DNA of 64,000 bases, from the NCBI GenBank assembly GCA_030620095.1, contig JAUTXW010000955.1, positions 186,001 to 250,000 on the forward strand, read 5' to 3'. The DNA is from Kuschelorhynchus macadamiae (taxonomy: Eukaryota; Arthropoda; Insecta; Coleoptera; Curculionidae). Shown one piece after another: positions 45,201 through 56,844 of the stretch (its first letter is position 1; every line of letters starts with the position of its first letter). The notes under the pieces are model-generated. The model saw only the letters and a program-made list of their open reading frames with translations. It was not told where the DNA came from and did no database searches. The translations under genes and the position numbers were made by a program.

Positions 45201-45552
45201 TATATATATATATATATATAAGTATATAAAGATATACATTTGAATTTATAATTTTCACAAAAAGCGAAAGATTCTATCCTCCAGGTTCTTGATTAGGTGG
45301 GGATGCAGTCAAAGAAAAAATTTATGAAAGGCCTAGTGTGGAATACTCTTTATTGTATGGTCGATCTTTCGAGAATGTTTATTCTCTTCTTCAGGACCCT
45401 TCTATAGAAAAATAGATTTGTAGATAAGAAAAGAAAGGATTACAAAGTAAAGAAAACATCTTACCAAAGTGAGTTAAAAATAAAACAGTCCCATTGCAAC
45501 AGGCTTAATGTTAAAGTTATGTAAAACTAGAATATAGACGGTAACTAACTAT
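45201..45552 (-). mobile_element. Second PLE family: 3' region relic
   Basis: The minus strand holds a non-coding 3' region with the organisation of the palindrome PLE: AT-rich leader, hammerhead-like motif (45359-45398), about 140 bp more, and then an (AT)n tract at 45201-45220. Its sequence is unrelated to the first PLE outside the ribozyme core. No coding part remains; the 5' side is cut by the DD41D element starting at 45554. PLE assignment rests on the ribozyme and layout. Confidence 0.6.
45359..45398 (-). ncRNA. Hammerhead ribozyme-like motif, second PLE family
   Basis: On the minus strand: stem I GGUC (45398-45395) pairs with GACC (45362-45359). Core CUGAAGA, an extra A, stem II GAGAAU/AUUCUC (6 bp) with an AAAC loop, GAAA, G, then AUC as the predicted cleavage triplet. 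Same architecture as the first family, including the extra A after the core, but different stem sequences that keep pairing. Confidence 0.75.
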
Positions 45553-45553
45553 A

Positions 45554-47598
45554 TACAGTGTGTATCAGCCAAATGGAATAAATTCGATAATAAATAAATG
45601 GGGGCGTATTCGGAAAAACGCTTGGACCCGTCGATTGGTATTTTTACTTGTTCATTTTCTCCAATAAAAACTTTTTATACAGGGTGTGTCCTGTAACAGT
45701 GGTCAATGCCAACTTTCTTATTTCAAATACAACACCCCGGATATTATTTAATTTTTGGATTCTTTAGGAGATTCTAAACATATTTTATGTTCAATATCCT
45801 ATACCTATCTTCAACTATTTCGGCAATATTAAGTGTTTTCAAATTTATTGCAAAAGTTAAGATTAAAAAAATAAAATTATTTATTTCTTCATAATGTATA
45901 AACAAAAGTAAAAAGTTAATTTAGGAACTGTTGAATATGCTCGCCGCGAACGTCTTGGCAAATTCCTAATCTTAAATAGAAATTTCTTCTAACGTTATTT
46001 AGCATCTCAGGCGTGACCGATCTAATCGCAAGCGTTATTCGTCTTCTTAAGTCAGCTAAGTCGAGGGGTTTAGTTTTGTATACAACATTTTTAATGTCCC
46101 CATAAGAAAAAGTCTAATGGCGTCAGATCAGGGGATCGCGCTGGCCATTCTATCGATCCTCGTCTCCCTATCCACCGATTTGGAAATATTCCGTTGAGGT
46201 ACTGCCGGACATTAATTTGGTAATGGGGCGGTGCTCCATCTTGCTGAAACCATATCATATTCGCTGGAACTTGTGGGTTTGCTGGATCCGGATACAAATT
46301 TGTCAAAGTTGGCACGACATTATTTTGGAGCAGTGCTAAATAATTATCGCCATTCAAATTGCCGTCAATGAAAAAGGGGCCTATGATATGATCCCTAACA
46401 ATTCCTGCCCTAACATTAACCTTTTCAGGATATTGAGTATGTTCTTCGCTGATCCAGTGAGGATTTTCCCTAGACCAATAGCGGCAATTTTGACGATTTA
46501 CATGACCGTGAAGTGTAAAGGTGCACTCATCCGAAAACAAAACATGTTCTAATTGAATAACATTGTTATCTAACATAGCCATCATTTGTTCACAAAAATA
46601 AGTTCTCCTATCATAATCGTCTTCCATGAGCTCCTGAGTTGGTATCACTTTATAGGGATGCATTTTATTTTCTTTTAATGTTCGAATAATCGACGAATGG
46701 CTAATATCGAACATTGCGGCGGCTTGTCGACTAGAAATATGTGGGTTTTCCTCAAACTCAAGCATAATATCCAATTTAGTATCATCATTTATTGAATTGG
46801 CAGCTGCTTTTTTTTATCTGCCTCACATGTCCAAACTCGCGAAACTTCTTTTCTATTTTACTAATTGTCCCTTGGGATATATGCGGCAAATTTGGTAATT
46901 TTTCATGAAATAAGCGAGCAACTTCCACTTGTGTTCGTGTGTTATCTCCATAACCAATCATTTGTAGAATTGTTATTTTATGCATTTCTGTTAAATGAAC
47001 CATTTTTCTGATATTAGGTATTATGCAGTTAACGAAATTCAAAAGACTATGACACTGACACTGACAACTACTGTCTTGCAAAGAGAAAGGCCAGGCATTT
47101 TACACAAAAGTAAACAAAACTGGCTCTTTTTGTTCCATATCAATAAAAAGGAACGCTAAAATGGTTTTTGCTTACATTCTTAATATGAAGACCTAAATGG
47201 TAAATAAGTAGTGAGTGTGTTGTAGCGAATTTTTGTAATCAAATAAATAGTTCAGTAACCAGAGCCACTTTCATGAATAATAATAAATTCGAAATAAATA
47301 AAATAAAAATAAATTTGAAAACACTTAATATTGCCGAAATAGTTGAAGATAGGTATAGGACATTGAACATAAAATATGTTTAGAATCTCCTAAAGAATCC
47401 AGAAATTAAATAATATCCGGGGTGTTGCATTTGAAATAAGAAAGTTGGCATTGACCACTGTTACAGGACACACCCTGTATAAAAAGTTTTTATTGGAGAA
47501 AATGAGCAACTAAAAATACCAATCGACGGGTCCAAGCGTTTTTCCGAACACGCCCCCATTTATTTATTATCGAATTTATTCCATTTGGCTGATACACA

Positions 47599-47603
<5 letters not shown>
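45554..47603 (-). mobile_element. DD41D (rosa-like) mariner element with ~295-bp inverted repeats
   Basis: TA plus CAGTGTGTATCAGCCAAATGG at 45554; the mirror CCATTTGGCTGATACACACTG plus TA is at 47603. Inverted repeats 45554-45850 and 47310-47603. Each repeat also contains an internal pair, ATACAGGGTGTGTCC and AACACCCCGGATATT (45676-45738 on the left). One transposase gene lies on the minus strand between them. Element length about 2.05 kb. It inserted within or beside the second PLE relic and an (AT)n tract. Confidence 0.88.
45916..47003 (-). pseudogene. DD41D transposase, nearly intact (two frameshifts)
   Basis: Start MVHLTEMHKITILQMIGYGD at 47003, a DUF4817-like HTH. An A-run length change near 46795 shifts the frame (VRQIKK, then AAANSINDDTKLDIMLEF). 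The second part has HSSIIRTLKENKMHPYKV, D1 in VLFSDECTFTLHG, D2 in MIWFQQDGAPPH and D3 in RSPDLTPLDFFLWGH, with exactly 41 residues between D2 and D3. A 1-nt loss just after WGH shifts the last ~50 codons (NVVYKTKPLDLADLRRRI to the stop at 45916). All three catalytic aspartates are kept. DD41D spacing is the mark of the rosa group of mariner relatives. It is the best-preserved DNA transposase in the window. Confidence 0.88.

Positions 47604-47652
<49 letters not shown>
47604..47652. repeat. (AT)n microsatellite
   Basis: About 50 bp of AT directly following the DD41D element's terminal TA. Confidence 0.9.
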
Positions 47653-47654
<2 letters not shown>

Positions 47655-47655
<1 letters not shown>

Positions 47656-47860
47656 TGTATTTTTCGCATGCAGGACCCTTAATTTTAGACTGAAATTTGA
47701 AGAAATCGGATAAGTAGTTTTTTAGCTATGCCGCGAACAGTCAGACTGACGAGAGACAAACCTACAGACAGACGGAATTGAGAAAACATGTTTTCCGGCA
47801 TCTAGGAACCTTTAAACGTAAAGATCTGAAAAAAATCTCACGAGGGAAGTAATAACTAAT
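47655..47860 (-). repeat. Dispersed repeat X, terminal part
   Basis: The minus strand carries ACTTCCCTCGTGAGATTTTT, the CTGTCTGTAGGTTTGTCTC tract and CGCGGCATAGCTAAAAAACT, as at 3885-4062. It again abuts an (AT)n tract. Confidence 0.65.
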
Positions 47861-49489
47861 TATTTTGTGTTTTAAACAAAAGTGTATAATATTTTTGCAA
47901 ATTAAAATTTTCTTGTTATCACAATATAAAAAAAAACAAGTTTTCTTTGCACAGGGGTGGTCTCCATTTAAATAAATGACACTGTATAAGTGGTTAGATT
48001 TTTAGGTCAAGCGGGGCTCATAATTTTTGGTGATTGATAAAAAAATCTCACTTTCATTAAGTGGCTGTATAAACAGAACATATCTTGATTGTTTCACTGA
48101 TTGCCAACCAAAAAATTTTAACCAAATACATATTTCGCGAATTTAAATTTAATATATAAAATAATATTAAGTGGTTATCTTAATAATATTGCGTAATATA
48201 ATAAAAGAAAACTATTTTCTTTCTCCCTGTATATTTGTAAATAGCCCATCGAGATTTAATAGCTCGATAAAAGAATCACAAAACATTTTGTTATTCACTG
48301 TGTTTTCTGATTTGATTCATAATGTTGGTGACCTTTGGATCCGCACGATAAGACCGCATTCGACTATATCAAAAACTTCACTATGTAAAGCAATTCCTTA
48401 AATAATTTTTCTTCTATAATAATAATAATATGAAAATGTAAACAACAGTAAAGTGAAGACCATCTATTAAAAAACGGTTACTTAACTCTTTTTGAGGCAA
48501 AATAAAATGATACCAGATTTCTACTCCAGTACAATAACTAAGAATCGTTTAAAATAACTGCAAGGTCTAAGGAATAATACACAATTTATTCACTTTAGTT
48601 ATTTTACCTTATTAAAACTCATAAAATTTAATGCATTATGTTGCAATAAAATTCTTGAAAGTTGTTCCCTGAACTTTCCGCTTACTGCTCGGGAAATATA
48701 ATTTAGATTAAACGGCATAAAGACCCATTCACGTTGTCACTGAAGGTGTTTATCAGCCCTTGACGCTTTCATTCCCACTAAGGCCCTTTAAACCAGTTAT
48801 TATGGAGAAGGACTAGAGACTTCAAAATGTAGGACAGGCTTTACACACCACTAAGTAAAATCGATTTCTTTAGAAAACCAAACCATTAAAAAAAACATTT
48901 TTACAGCATAATGCCCATTAGGGTGGAGTTATTTAAATTAAGTGGCGCGAATTATTGGTTACTAGTTTTTTTTTTGGAAATTTGGATGATTGAAGAGAAT
49001 ATTTTTGTATTTTGAAATAATTATAATAATTAGGATTACCAAAATAAATAAAAATTGTAAGGGAATCTGGCGATAGAAAATAAATTACAGGATATTTTAA
49101 TTACGTGCTCAAATTTGTTTTTAAATAATCTTAATAATGTTATCAATATAATCTGCTTTGTCACCTTAAAGGGATTGCCCATTAGAATCGCCTCATGATA
49201 TTAATGTGAGATACGGATCTTTTGCCGAGAACTGTGTCAGAATTGGATTAGCATATCCAGTTTAAAAACGAGAAAATATTAATAGCTTAAATACTTCAGA
49301 ATTCAAATTAAAATAAGGGCAAAGTATTTGTTACTTTATATAGAAATTATCAGTCTTATTAAGAGTTAAAAACAATAAATCCTTTACCTTTAATTTCACA
49401 AAAATGTTGAGTCAATTGAAAGCAAGTTTAACTAATTCATAGGTATATTGACAGCCTTTTTCCATAAGGAAAGCATGAAAATTGAATGA
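47861..49489. other. No recognisable gene
   Basis: About 1.6 kb of AT-rich sequence without a supported ORF, repeat copy or element end. Confidence 0.4.
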
Positions 49490-49920
49490 CGCTTACTTTT
49501 TGGGCAAAATTTGAAGTCAACGGGGTAAGTAATTCTTTACCTGCGTCGCGAACTGACAGATGGACAGAGATACCGACAAACAGTATCTTTGACGTCTAGG
49601 GACACAAAAAAACCATATGTAAACCCTGTGAGAGTAAGTTCTTTCACGATACAAAAGTTTTATTTGGCTGCCATTTTGTTCCGCTATCTTGAATTCGTAC
49701 CACAATTTTACCAGTTCATCTTTATAACTGTAATTTATGGCCGACCCTAAATTTTTGACCAAAATTTGAAGTCAATCGGTTAAGTAGTTGTTTAGCTATG
49801 CCGCGAACAGACAGGCAATCAGACCAACAGACAGACCAACGGAATCCAGAAAACATGTTTTTCGGCACCTAGGCGCCTTGAAACGTAATGATCCGAAAAA
49901 ATCTCGAAGGATAATACTAC
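49490..49920 (-). repeat. Dispersed repeat X, two sub-units
   Basis: Reverse-oriented copies. GCCGCGAACAGACAGGCAAT and the AACATGTTTTTCGGCACCTAG word lie at 49799-49870; TTTGTTCCGCTATCTTGAAT lies at 49675-49695. A second partial unit is at 49500-49640. Confidence 0.6.
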
Positions 49921-50036
49921 CATGTATCTAAACAAGTACAAATTATAAAAAAAACAAAAACCCCGGCTGCTTAAAAGTGTTATATTAATGTATGAAAAAA
50001 AAAACACATATTGTATATATTTAAAATCGTTTTAAA

Positions 50037-51876
50037 TACAGGTTGTTAGGGGTTTGACTACAAATAATTTAACACGTGAGAGTATGGATCATTTTGATTA
50101 AAAAATGCTTAAATAATATTTTTGAGAAAAACGGCCTTAAAGGTGTATTTTGTTATATAATTTTTAAGCACCTCGTTAACACGTTTATAAATTTTATTAT
50201 GTAAAGCAATTAATTATATGATTTTCTACAAAATGCCTATTCATTTTTTCTTAGTAAAATATCTGATCGACCTAAAATTAAAGAATAAAAAACTAATAAA
50301 TTGTTTTATTTCACCATAGGATGCTTATTTAAAAACAGCAACACTGCCCACCGTAGAGAAACGAGCAGGCTTCAACGAACATAATTAATGTTTTGCCGTA
50401 TGATATATGTATGTCCCAAACATACCGGAAAGATATCCTAACAGGAGGTGTTTTAATGACAGAACATTTGAGGCGGTTTTATAAGGAGTTCACGATACGG
50501 GGAGTGTAAACGTCCGTCAAACTATTCGGGGCTCTGAAAGGCAACTAACACCCGAAAATGAGGAACATATTTTACCCCTAGTGGAGGCAAACCGTGATTT
50601 GGAGCACTTGGGAAATTTCGCGACAAGTTGGGTTTTCTAATTGGGAATTCTAATTCATAGTACCCTACGTTAAAACCTTCTGTACCCTTATCATATGCAG
50701 CGAGTGCAGGGTTTGACCTTAGAGGACTTACCTCAAAGAAGATAATTTTGCCGGTGGTTTTTCCGAAAAAACCAAAAACACGAAAATTTCACTTCATGGA
50801 AGAGATGGAATTACACAAAACACTCATACCTGGGCTCAAGAAAATCCACAGGCCGATTTCAATACCGGTTTTCAAAAAATATTTGAGCTGGAATAATCCA
50901 TCGAACTTTTTGAGCTACCAAGGCGTTTAACAGGAGCGGCATACCTCTAATTTTTAACTAATGACTTGTCCACTTTTTTAGAAGATATTCCTTTAGCTCA
51001 GTGAGCCAGTGCCTGGTTTCTTCATGATGGAGCTCCTGCCCATATTCATAGGAATATGTTATAACATCTGGATAATACGTTTGATAATAGGTGGATAGCT
51101 CGAAATGCCCCAGAACCTAGAAAATGGCCTCCGAGGTCACCAAACCTAAACCGCCTTAATTTTTTGTTTTTGGGCCAGATGAAAACATTAGTGTATAATA
51201 GGGTTGAAATTGAAAATGACCTGAGCATTTTTGCTGCAGACAAAGACCTAACGTTCTTGAATCTATTCAAGAAAATTGGCTTCGCCGTATTCGTGCGCCT
51301 TTAAATAGTGGCGAGAGTCATTTTTAGTATTTACTTTAAGTTTTTAAAATCTTTTTTTTAGTGTTTGAATTACCTACCTCGTGCTATAAATTATTATGCT
51401 TGGTAAGTTCATATTCGGTATTAATTTTGGAAACTAATAAACTTAATTAGAGTTGCGCAGTTGAAAACTATACAAATAAATAATCTAAAAAGTTTTAATG
51501 ACATGTTTTTACTATTTTTTATACACGCCGATACTATGCTAACAAACCACAATTTATTAAACAATTAGTTCACACTTTCCAAAAAAATAATCAAAATAAA
51601 ATAATTGAATCGTTTCAAACCTACAGGTTTTTTTATACTTCTTTGTTGACAAAACACGGGTGATGAGATTGTCATTAAATTGATGTCCAAGCAAATAGTA
51701 ATGTTGCCATGTTGTCTTGGAAGTAGTTGAAACCTTCTCCAAAATTTTAACATTTTAAAATTAAATATCTCGAAAACCCCTTCGAATTTACCGATGGTTT
51801 CTAAGCATATTTTGTTTAGAATCGTTCATACTATAATATGTTAAAATATTTGTTGTCAAACCCCTAACACCGTGTA
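50037..51876 (+). mobile_element. Mariner-like element F, decayed
   Basis: The ends are TACAGGTTGTTAGGGGTTTG (50037) and the near-complement CAAACCCCTAACACCGTGTA (51857-51876). Inverted similarity continues for about 100 bp (TGACTACAAATA.TTTAACA, AAAATATGCTTA types). TA is at both borders. It encloses a decayed transposase on the plus strand. Confidence 0.78.
50420..51327 (+). pseudogene. Element F transposase remnant
   Basis: Fragments in changing frames: LTPENEEHILPLVEANRDLE, LLYPYHMQRVQGLTLEDLPQ, WAQENPQADFNTG, then FHDGAPAHIHRNML, NRWIARNAPEPRKWPPRSPN and LVYNRVEIENDL. The order is that of a mariner relative. The third catalytic motif reads SPNLNRLNFLFLG, with aspartates replaced by asparagine, and there are many stops. 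Confidence 0.75.
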
Positions 51877-52332
51877 TAACTAAAAATAAATGTAAAACAT
51901 TTCTTCAAGACCAGGACAGTTCCAAATACCGAGGCGGTTTTTTGTATTGCCAAGTTGATTCTCTGAGCAGCTTTTAGCATGTGTGATTTTAATTCGCCCA
52001 CCTAGTTCAAGAATAAAATATTCAGCTTCACTTGCACGTAGACCAAAAGTCTCTACTTCGCAAGGAATAGAAATAGACCGGTCTTCAAGTTCCTCATATG
52101 TATTCCTCCTTGAGTTAGACATGCAGGCATACCTGCGTTAATTGATGTTTGATATAGGATTCTGCTCAGATATATGCACATATAGCATCCTAAAGTAAAG
52201 CTTTGCCCGACTTTAATAAAATAATTATTATTCCTTTTGTGTTGGATAATGACGCATTCCTTCCACCAATATGCTTTTTTTGGGCAAGCTGAGAACACCC
52301 GACAGACACGAATGTTGATGCTCCACTCATGT
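51877..52332. other. No recognisable feature
   Basis: Between element F and the LINE; short open frames on the minus strand match nothing recognised. Confidence 0.35.
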
Positions 52333-52544
52333 AAATCGATCTAGAGACGTTTATCGATCATCAGACGATCATTGGCGAAATTTACGACATCTTACTCAAT
52401 CATGACTCCAAATGGAAGATACTGCTAGAAAAAATTGAGGATATTCACAACCTCCTTTCTGGAATATCTGACAGTATACAAGAATCCTTATTTAAATCCA
52501 TTAAAGAAATTAGGCAGGATACTTTCAATCTATCATCTATTTTA

Positions 52545-53738
52545 ATGGAATCTCAAAATGAATCTGTCAAAGTCCAGGTGCATGATTCATCGAAGGAGCA
52601 GTTGACTAAAGAGATGGCTGAGCTGAGGCATAGTGTAAAACAAATGGCACTTACCCTGGAGAAGCTTGCTGATAAGCCTAAACAACAATCAATAAAGAAG
52701 ATATACACCACCGCAATATCAACCCAAACCGATACAACAGATGTCCAAATGCCTGTCAATAGGTCTCCAAAAAAAGCTGTTTCCTTCCAGCCCAACCAAA
52801 CACCCATTATAGAGAAATGGCATTATGTAGTGGTATCCTTAATTCCGTCCACGTATAAATCAAATCAGCTTGTACACTACATCAAAGAAAAATTAGGAAC
52901 CACGAATTTTGTGCGTTGTTTTCCTATGCTTAAGAATGCAGACACTTTGCGCTCCGATTTTAAAATTGGGGTGCAAAATAAAGATCACTTAATTCAGCTT
53001 AAGAACGGTAGTCTGTGGCCACCTGGTACCATAATTGATCCTACCAATGATTCAGTTTCACCAACCCTTATCCAAACGCCGCCCACTTCTACAGCCCATA
53101 ATGTCTCATCTTCTAGTCATCAAGATGTCAATATAGATATCCCAAAGAGCCGGGGGCTGTCTCCACCAAAGCCTCAATTATTGGAATCACCAGTGACATT
53201 TGTGCCTGAGGAGGATAAGTCAGTCATGATTGGCTCTGACAGGGAGGCCATAGCAGCTTGTAGGTCATTGGCACTGGAGGGTTCTAAATTAAGCATGGAG
53301 AAAACTGCAAGGAAAGATGATTTTTTGCAGTTTGATCCAATGACTCCACCAAGAGTGCGGCTGTCCCAAGATTCGGATAAAGCAAATGGTCGCTATATAT
53401 TAGCCAGATTAAGGGATCCTTCCTTACTAAAGACCTTAAGGCTATTTCTTGCTTATCTACACGACCAGCCATCTAGTGTGTGTTTTGAGGGGCATACAAG
53501 TACTAGCATTACATTATTGCTAGCTTCAGAAGGCCTTCCCAGTGACAAGGACTCCCTGCGCAAGTTGTATTATCGCTTCCACGATGCCTATGGGATTGGT
53601 TCATCTGAAGTGGACTCAGACCTTGCAGCGTATAGATCTTTCTACTCCTCGGAAAAAATTTTACGGCTCCAAAAAATTCGTGAAAGTACTGGTAAATATT
53701 ATTCTAGTGGTTCACCATCAAAAAGTAAAAATTTTTAG
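52545..53738 (+). CDS. LINE ORF1 protein, 397 residues
   Basis: An intact frame starting MESQNESVKVQ. The upstream in-frame stretch from 52333 (DLETFIDHQTIIGEI..) also looks coding and coiled-coil-like, so the native start may lie further 5' and the ATG used here may be internal. A heptad-like segment at residues 15-45 is followed by a basic region. A fold-like segment at about 88-165 (IEKWHYVVVSLIPSTYKS, RSDFKIGVQNKDHLIQL, WPPGTIIDP) resembles the RNA-binding part of CR1/Jockey ORF1 proteins. The Ser/Pro-rich middle and C-terminal domain (AIAACRSLALEGSKL, YILARLRDPSLLK) have no motif I recognise. No CCHC knuckles. Expected to bind LINE RNA. Confidence 0.78.
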   Translation: MESQNESVKVQVHDSSKEQLTKEMAELRHSVKQMALTLEKLADKPKQQSIKKIYTTAISTQTDTTDVQMPVNRSPKKAVSFQPNQTPIIEKWHYVVVSLIPSTYKSNQLVHYIKEKLGTTNFVRCFPMLKNADTLRSDFKIGVQNKDHLIQLKNGSLWPPGTIIDPTNDSVSPTLIQTPPTSTAHNVSSSSHQDVNIDIPKSRGLSPPKPQLLESPVTFVPEEDKSVMIGSDREAIAACRSLALEGSKLSMEKTARKDDFLQFDPMTPPRVRLSQDSDKANGRYILARLRDPSLLKTLRLFLAYLHDQPSSVCFEGHTSTSITLLLASEGLPSDKDSLRKLYYRFHDAYGIGSSEVDSDLAAYRSFYSSEKILRLQKIRESTGKYYSSGSPSKSKNF

Positions 53739-53743
53739 TCAAT

Positions 53744-56361
53744 ATGACGCGAAAAGAGGATCTAGCACCCTCTAGAAAATTGACCAATAGTAATTTTAAT
53801 CTTTTTTTCTTAATATTCAGTCCTTAAGACATAAAACAGACGAATTATATCTTTTGTTAGAAGAGCTAAATTTTCCAGAAGTCATTGCCATCACTGAACA
53901 CTGGCTAAATATCAATCAACCTGTTTTTATTAAAAACTATACCACAATTGCCAGATTTAATAGAACTAATTTAACTCATGGAGGCACCATGATAATGTCT
54001 TTAAACAACGATTTTTCCGAAATATCAAAGTATAATCATTTATTATCTGAAAAAATATTTGAATTTTCTATCGTTTATCACAATACTTATGACCTTTATA
54101 TTATTTATATTTATAGAACACCTGATGCTGATGTGCAATTATTCTGCCATAACCTTCTAAGTTTGCTCGAGTCCCTTCCTGTAAAAAGCAAACTAATCTT
54201 ATGTGGCGATTTCAATATTGACTTTTCCAGTGTGTGTGCTGCTCAGGAATGTCTTCAGTCCATCTTTGAGTCATTAGGAATTGCCATGCACGTCAACTCA
54301 CCAACCAGAATTACTAAGACAAGTGCCAGTACTATAGATTACGTTGTGTCTTCTTTCGATCCTAGCTCCGTCGAATGTAATGTCTTAGGTCCAGGTTTCT
54401 CCGATCATGAAGCAATTTTCACAAAATTTTCAATTACATCCAAAGCCAAAAATTCCTCTAGACAAGTAGGCCGTATTTTTTCGGTTAGAAATTTCATTAA
54501 TTTCAAACACTTATGTCAAATAACTGACTGGGACTCTCACACTTATGATGTCGACACTGAATTTTCTCGTTTTATAAAAACTCTAACTAATATAGCTTCT
54601 GAATCTTTTCCTCTTAGGCCTATCAAAAATAAAAGAAGTAAACCCTGGTCCACTAAAGGTTTACGTATATCTTCTAAGAACATGCGGTCACTATCTCATT
54701 TAAAGAAATTTTCGGACAGTGTCTTTTTTCATAATTATGTAAAATCATACAGAAAAATTTATCATAAGACTATTAATGCCGCCAAAGATACTTATTACAA
54801 TAATAGACTTTCTAACGCCAAAAATGTAGCTAAAGAAACCTGGCCTATCGTAAATGATTTAAGAAACAAAACTCCTTTATCCAACACTATCCTTACCTCT
54901 CCTGAGGACATTCAACAATTATTTTGTAAATGTAGCCAAAGATTTGACTAAATCCGTATCTCAATCTAATGACCCAATTTCATATCTCTCTAAACATAGG
55001 GTAAACCTGCACAGTTTCTTCTTTTCACCAGTAGTTTTATCAGAACTTCGCAGTACAATTAATGATATCAAAAATAAATCTTCCTCGGGAATTGATGGGC
55101 TTACTTTAAAAATGTATTCAAGTCTGCCGGAGTGCACTCTAGAGCATCTGACTGCTTTGATAAATATGTCTTTCCAAAATGGTACTTTTCCAAGCTGCCT
55201 TAAAACTGCAATAATCATACCTCTTCACAAAGGAGGTGTTTCAGAAGAAGCTTCGAACTATCGCCCAATTGCACTTCTCCCTACGCTATCTAAGATCATC
55301 GAAAGACTGGTTAAAAAAAGGCTTTTATCATTTCTGTCTAGATATGAAATACTTACAAAACATCAATTTGGATTTTTAAGTAACAAATGCACAAGCGATG
55401 CCATGTTTTCCCTTCTTAATAGAGTTTACTCCAGCCTAAACAACCATCACGCTACGACAATTTTCTGTGATTTTTCCAAAGCTTTCGATTGTTGGCTAAT
55501 GGCTAATTTAAACATTAGTGGAAAAATATGTCTCTTTGCGGACGATACCAGCTTTACGTGGAGCCACCCAGATGTCACGGACCTACATAGGATTGTATCT
55601 AATGACCTAATCACCATTAAATCCTGGTGCGATTCTAATCTCCTATGTTTGAACATCTCTAAACCAAAGTCTTGTCTTATAAAAACACGCTGCAACCTTT
55701 TGACCTTAATGGCACCACTATTGATGTCGTAAACTCTGTAAAAATTTCTAGGGCTTCTTGTAGATGATTCTTTAAAATGGGATCCACATATCGACGCTTT
55801 ATCAAGGAAGTTGGGTTCTGCTTGCTTTGCGTTAAGATCTGTTTCCGAGGAGCTTAGCTTTTCTACCTCTAGAACTGTTTATTTTGCTCTTGTTGAGTCG
55901 CACCTCAGATATGCTATTCCATTCTGGGGTACATGTTGTGCGACTCAATTTGATCGAATTTTTATACTACAAAAAGAGCTGTTCGTGACCTACTGAGACT
56001 TAACAATAGAACTCACTGCCGAGATTTCTTTAAAAGATACAAAATACTAACCCTTCCTTGCTTATTCATTTTGGAATCGGTTTGCTTAATTCGTAAGCAT
56101 GCACCTGCTCTATTAGAGAGACCTTCTCACAACTACCCTCTCAGAAACACTGAGCACGATCTCTATCTTCCAACCCCACACTCAGAGTTAATTAAAAGAT
56201 CAGTAATCTACAATGCAAAAAAAAATGCATAATCACCTGTCATTTAACATCAAATCCATAATATCTCTGACTTCATTTCGCAAGGCTTTGAAGTCATTCT
56301 TACTGGAAAGCGCCTTCTACACCGTGAACGAGTTTTACAACACATAAATTTATCCTTATGA
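53744..56361 (+). pseudogene. LINE ORF2 (endonuclease and RT), frameshifted and internally deleted
   Basis: ORF2 begins six bases after the ORF1 stop (MTRKEDLAPSRKL). A T-run frameshift near 53815 leads into NIQSLRHKTDEL. Endonuclease motifs: VIAITEHWL, YRTPDAD, LILCGDFNID, STIDYVVSS and GFSDHEAIF (54404-54430). A second frameshift near 54915 precedes the RT: SSSGIDGLTLKMY, ASNYRPIALLPTLSKIIE, QFGFLSNKCTSDAM and IFCDFSKAFDC (motif A). The sequence then jumps to LMANLNISGKICLFADDTSF (motif C), so roughly 90 residues including the motif B block are missing. The post-RT part continues in other frames to about 56361 (LRLNNRTHCRDFFKRYKIL). Confidence 0.85.
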
Positions 56362-56741
56362 ACCCCTAGTGTGATAGTTGCCATTACCAACCATTTTTAC
56401 CGAATTTTGTATATGTATTTTTTTAATTGTTTCGTACTTTTTTATTTTTTATTTTTTACTTTGCTTTTTTATTTTTTTTACATTATATTTATGAAAATGT
56501 TTATAACATAGTACGACTGACAAAGTACATTTCTAATGTACTTCTTTTAGGATTCTATTATATTAATATTCTAAATTCTTGATTTAAATATTATTTTTCT
56601 ATAATATTTATGATGTGTTTTTGTTTTGTTTTGTTTGCTAATTTTGATGTTTGTAAACTATTTTTTTTTACAACAGCTTTGTCCACAAAATTGTAAAATT
56701 TTTTTGACAATAAAGCATTTATTTATTTATTTATTTATTTA

Positions 56742-56836
56742 GTCTGTTTGTGGTAACAAGCAATGGCTACATGCATACATACGTACATGATTGTTAAAAA
56801 TATTAACCTTATTTACATGCGCAGTCGTTACAAATT
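56742..56836. other. Spacer between LINE tail and hAT element
   Basis: Short unique interval; nothing recognised. Confidence 0.35.
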
Positions 56837-56844
56837 CTTGTAAG

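Larger units (their letters stand above)
52333..56741 (+). mobile_element. LINE of the CR1/Jockey group (Daphne-like), nearly full length
   Basis: ORF1 (52545-53738), ORF2 with AP-type endonuclease and RT (from 53744), a C-terminal region to about 56361, an AT-rich 3' region and a tail of ATTT repeats (56715-56741) after ACAATAAAGCATTT. The 5' end is not certain: the ORF1 frame is open from 52333 without an ATG before 52545. No target duplication could be identified. The RT has a large internal deletion, so the copy is defective. Confidence 0.82.
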
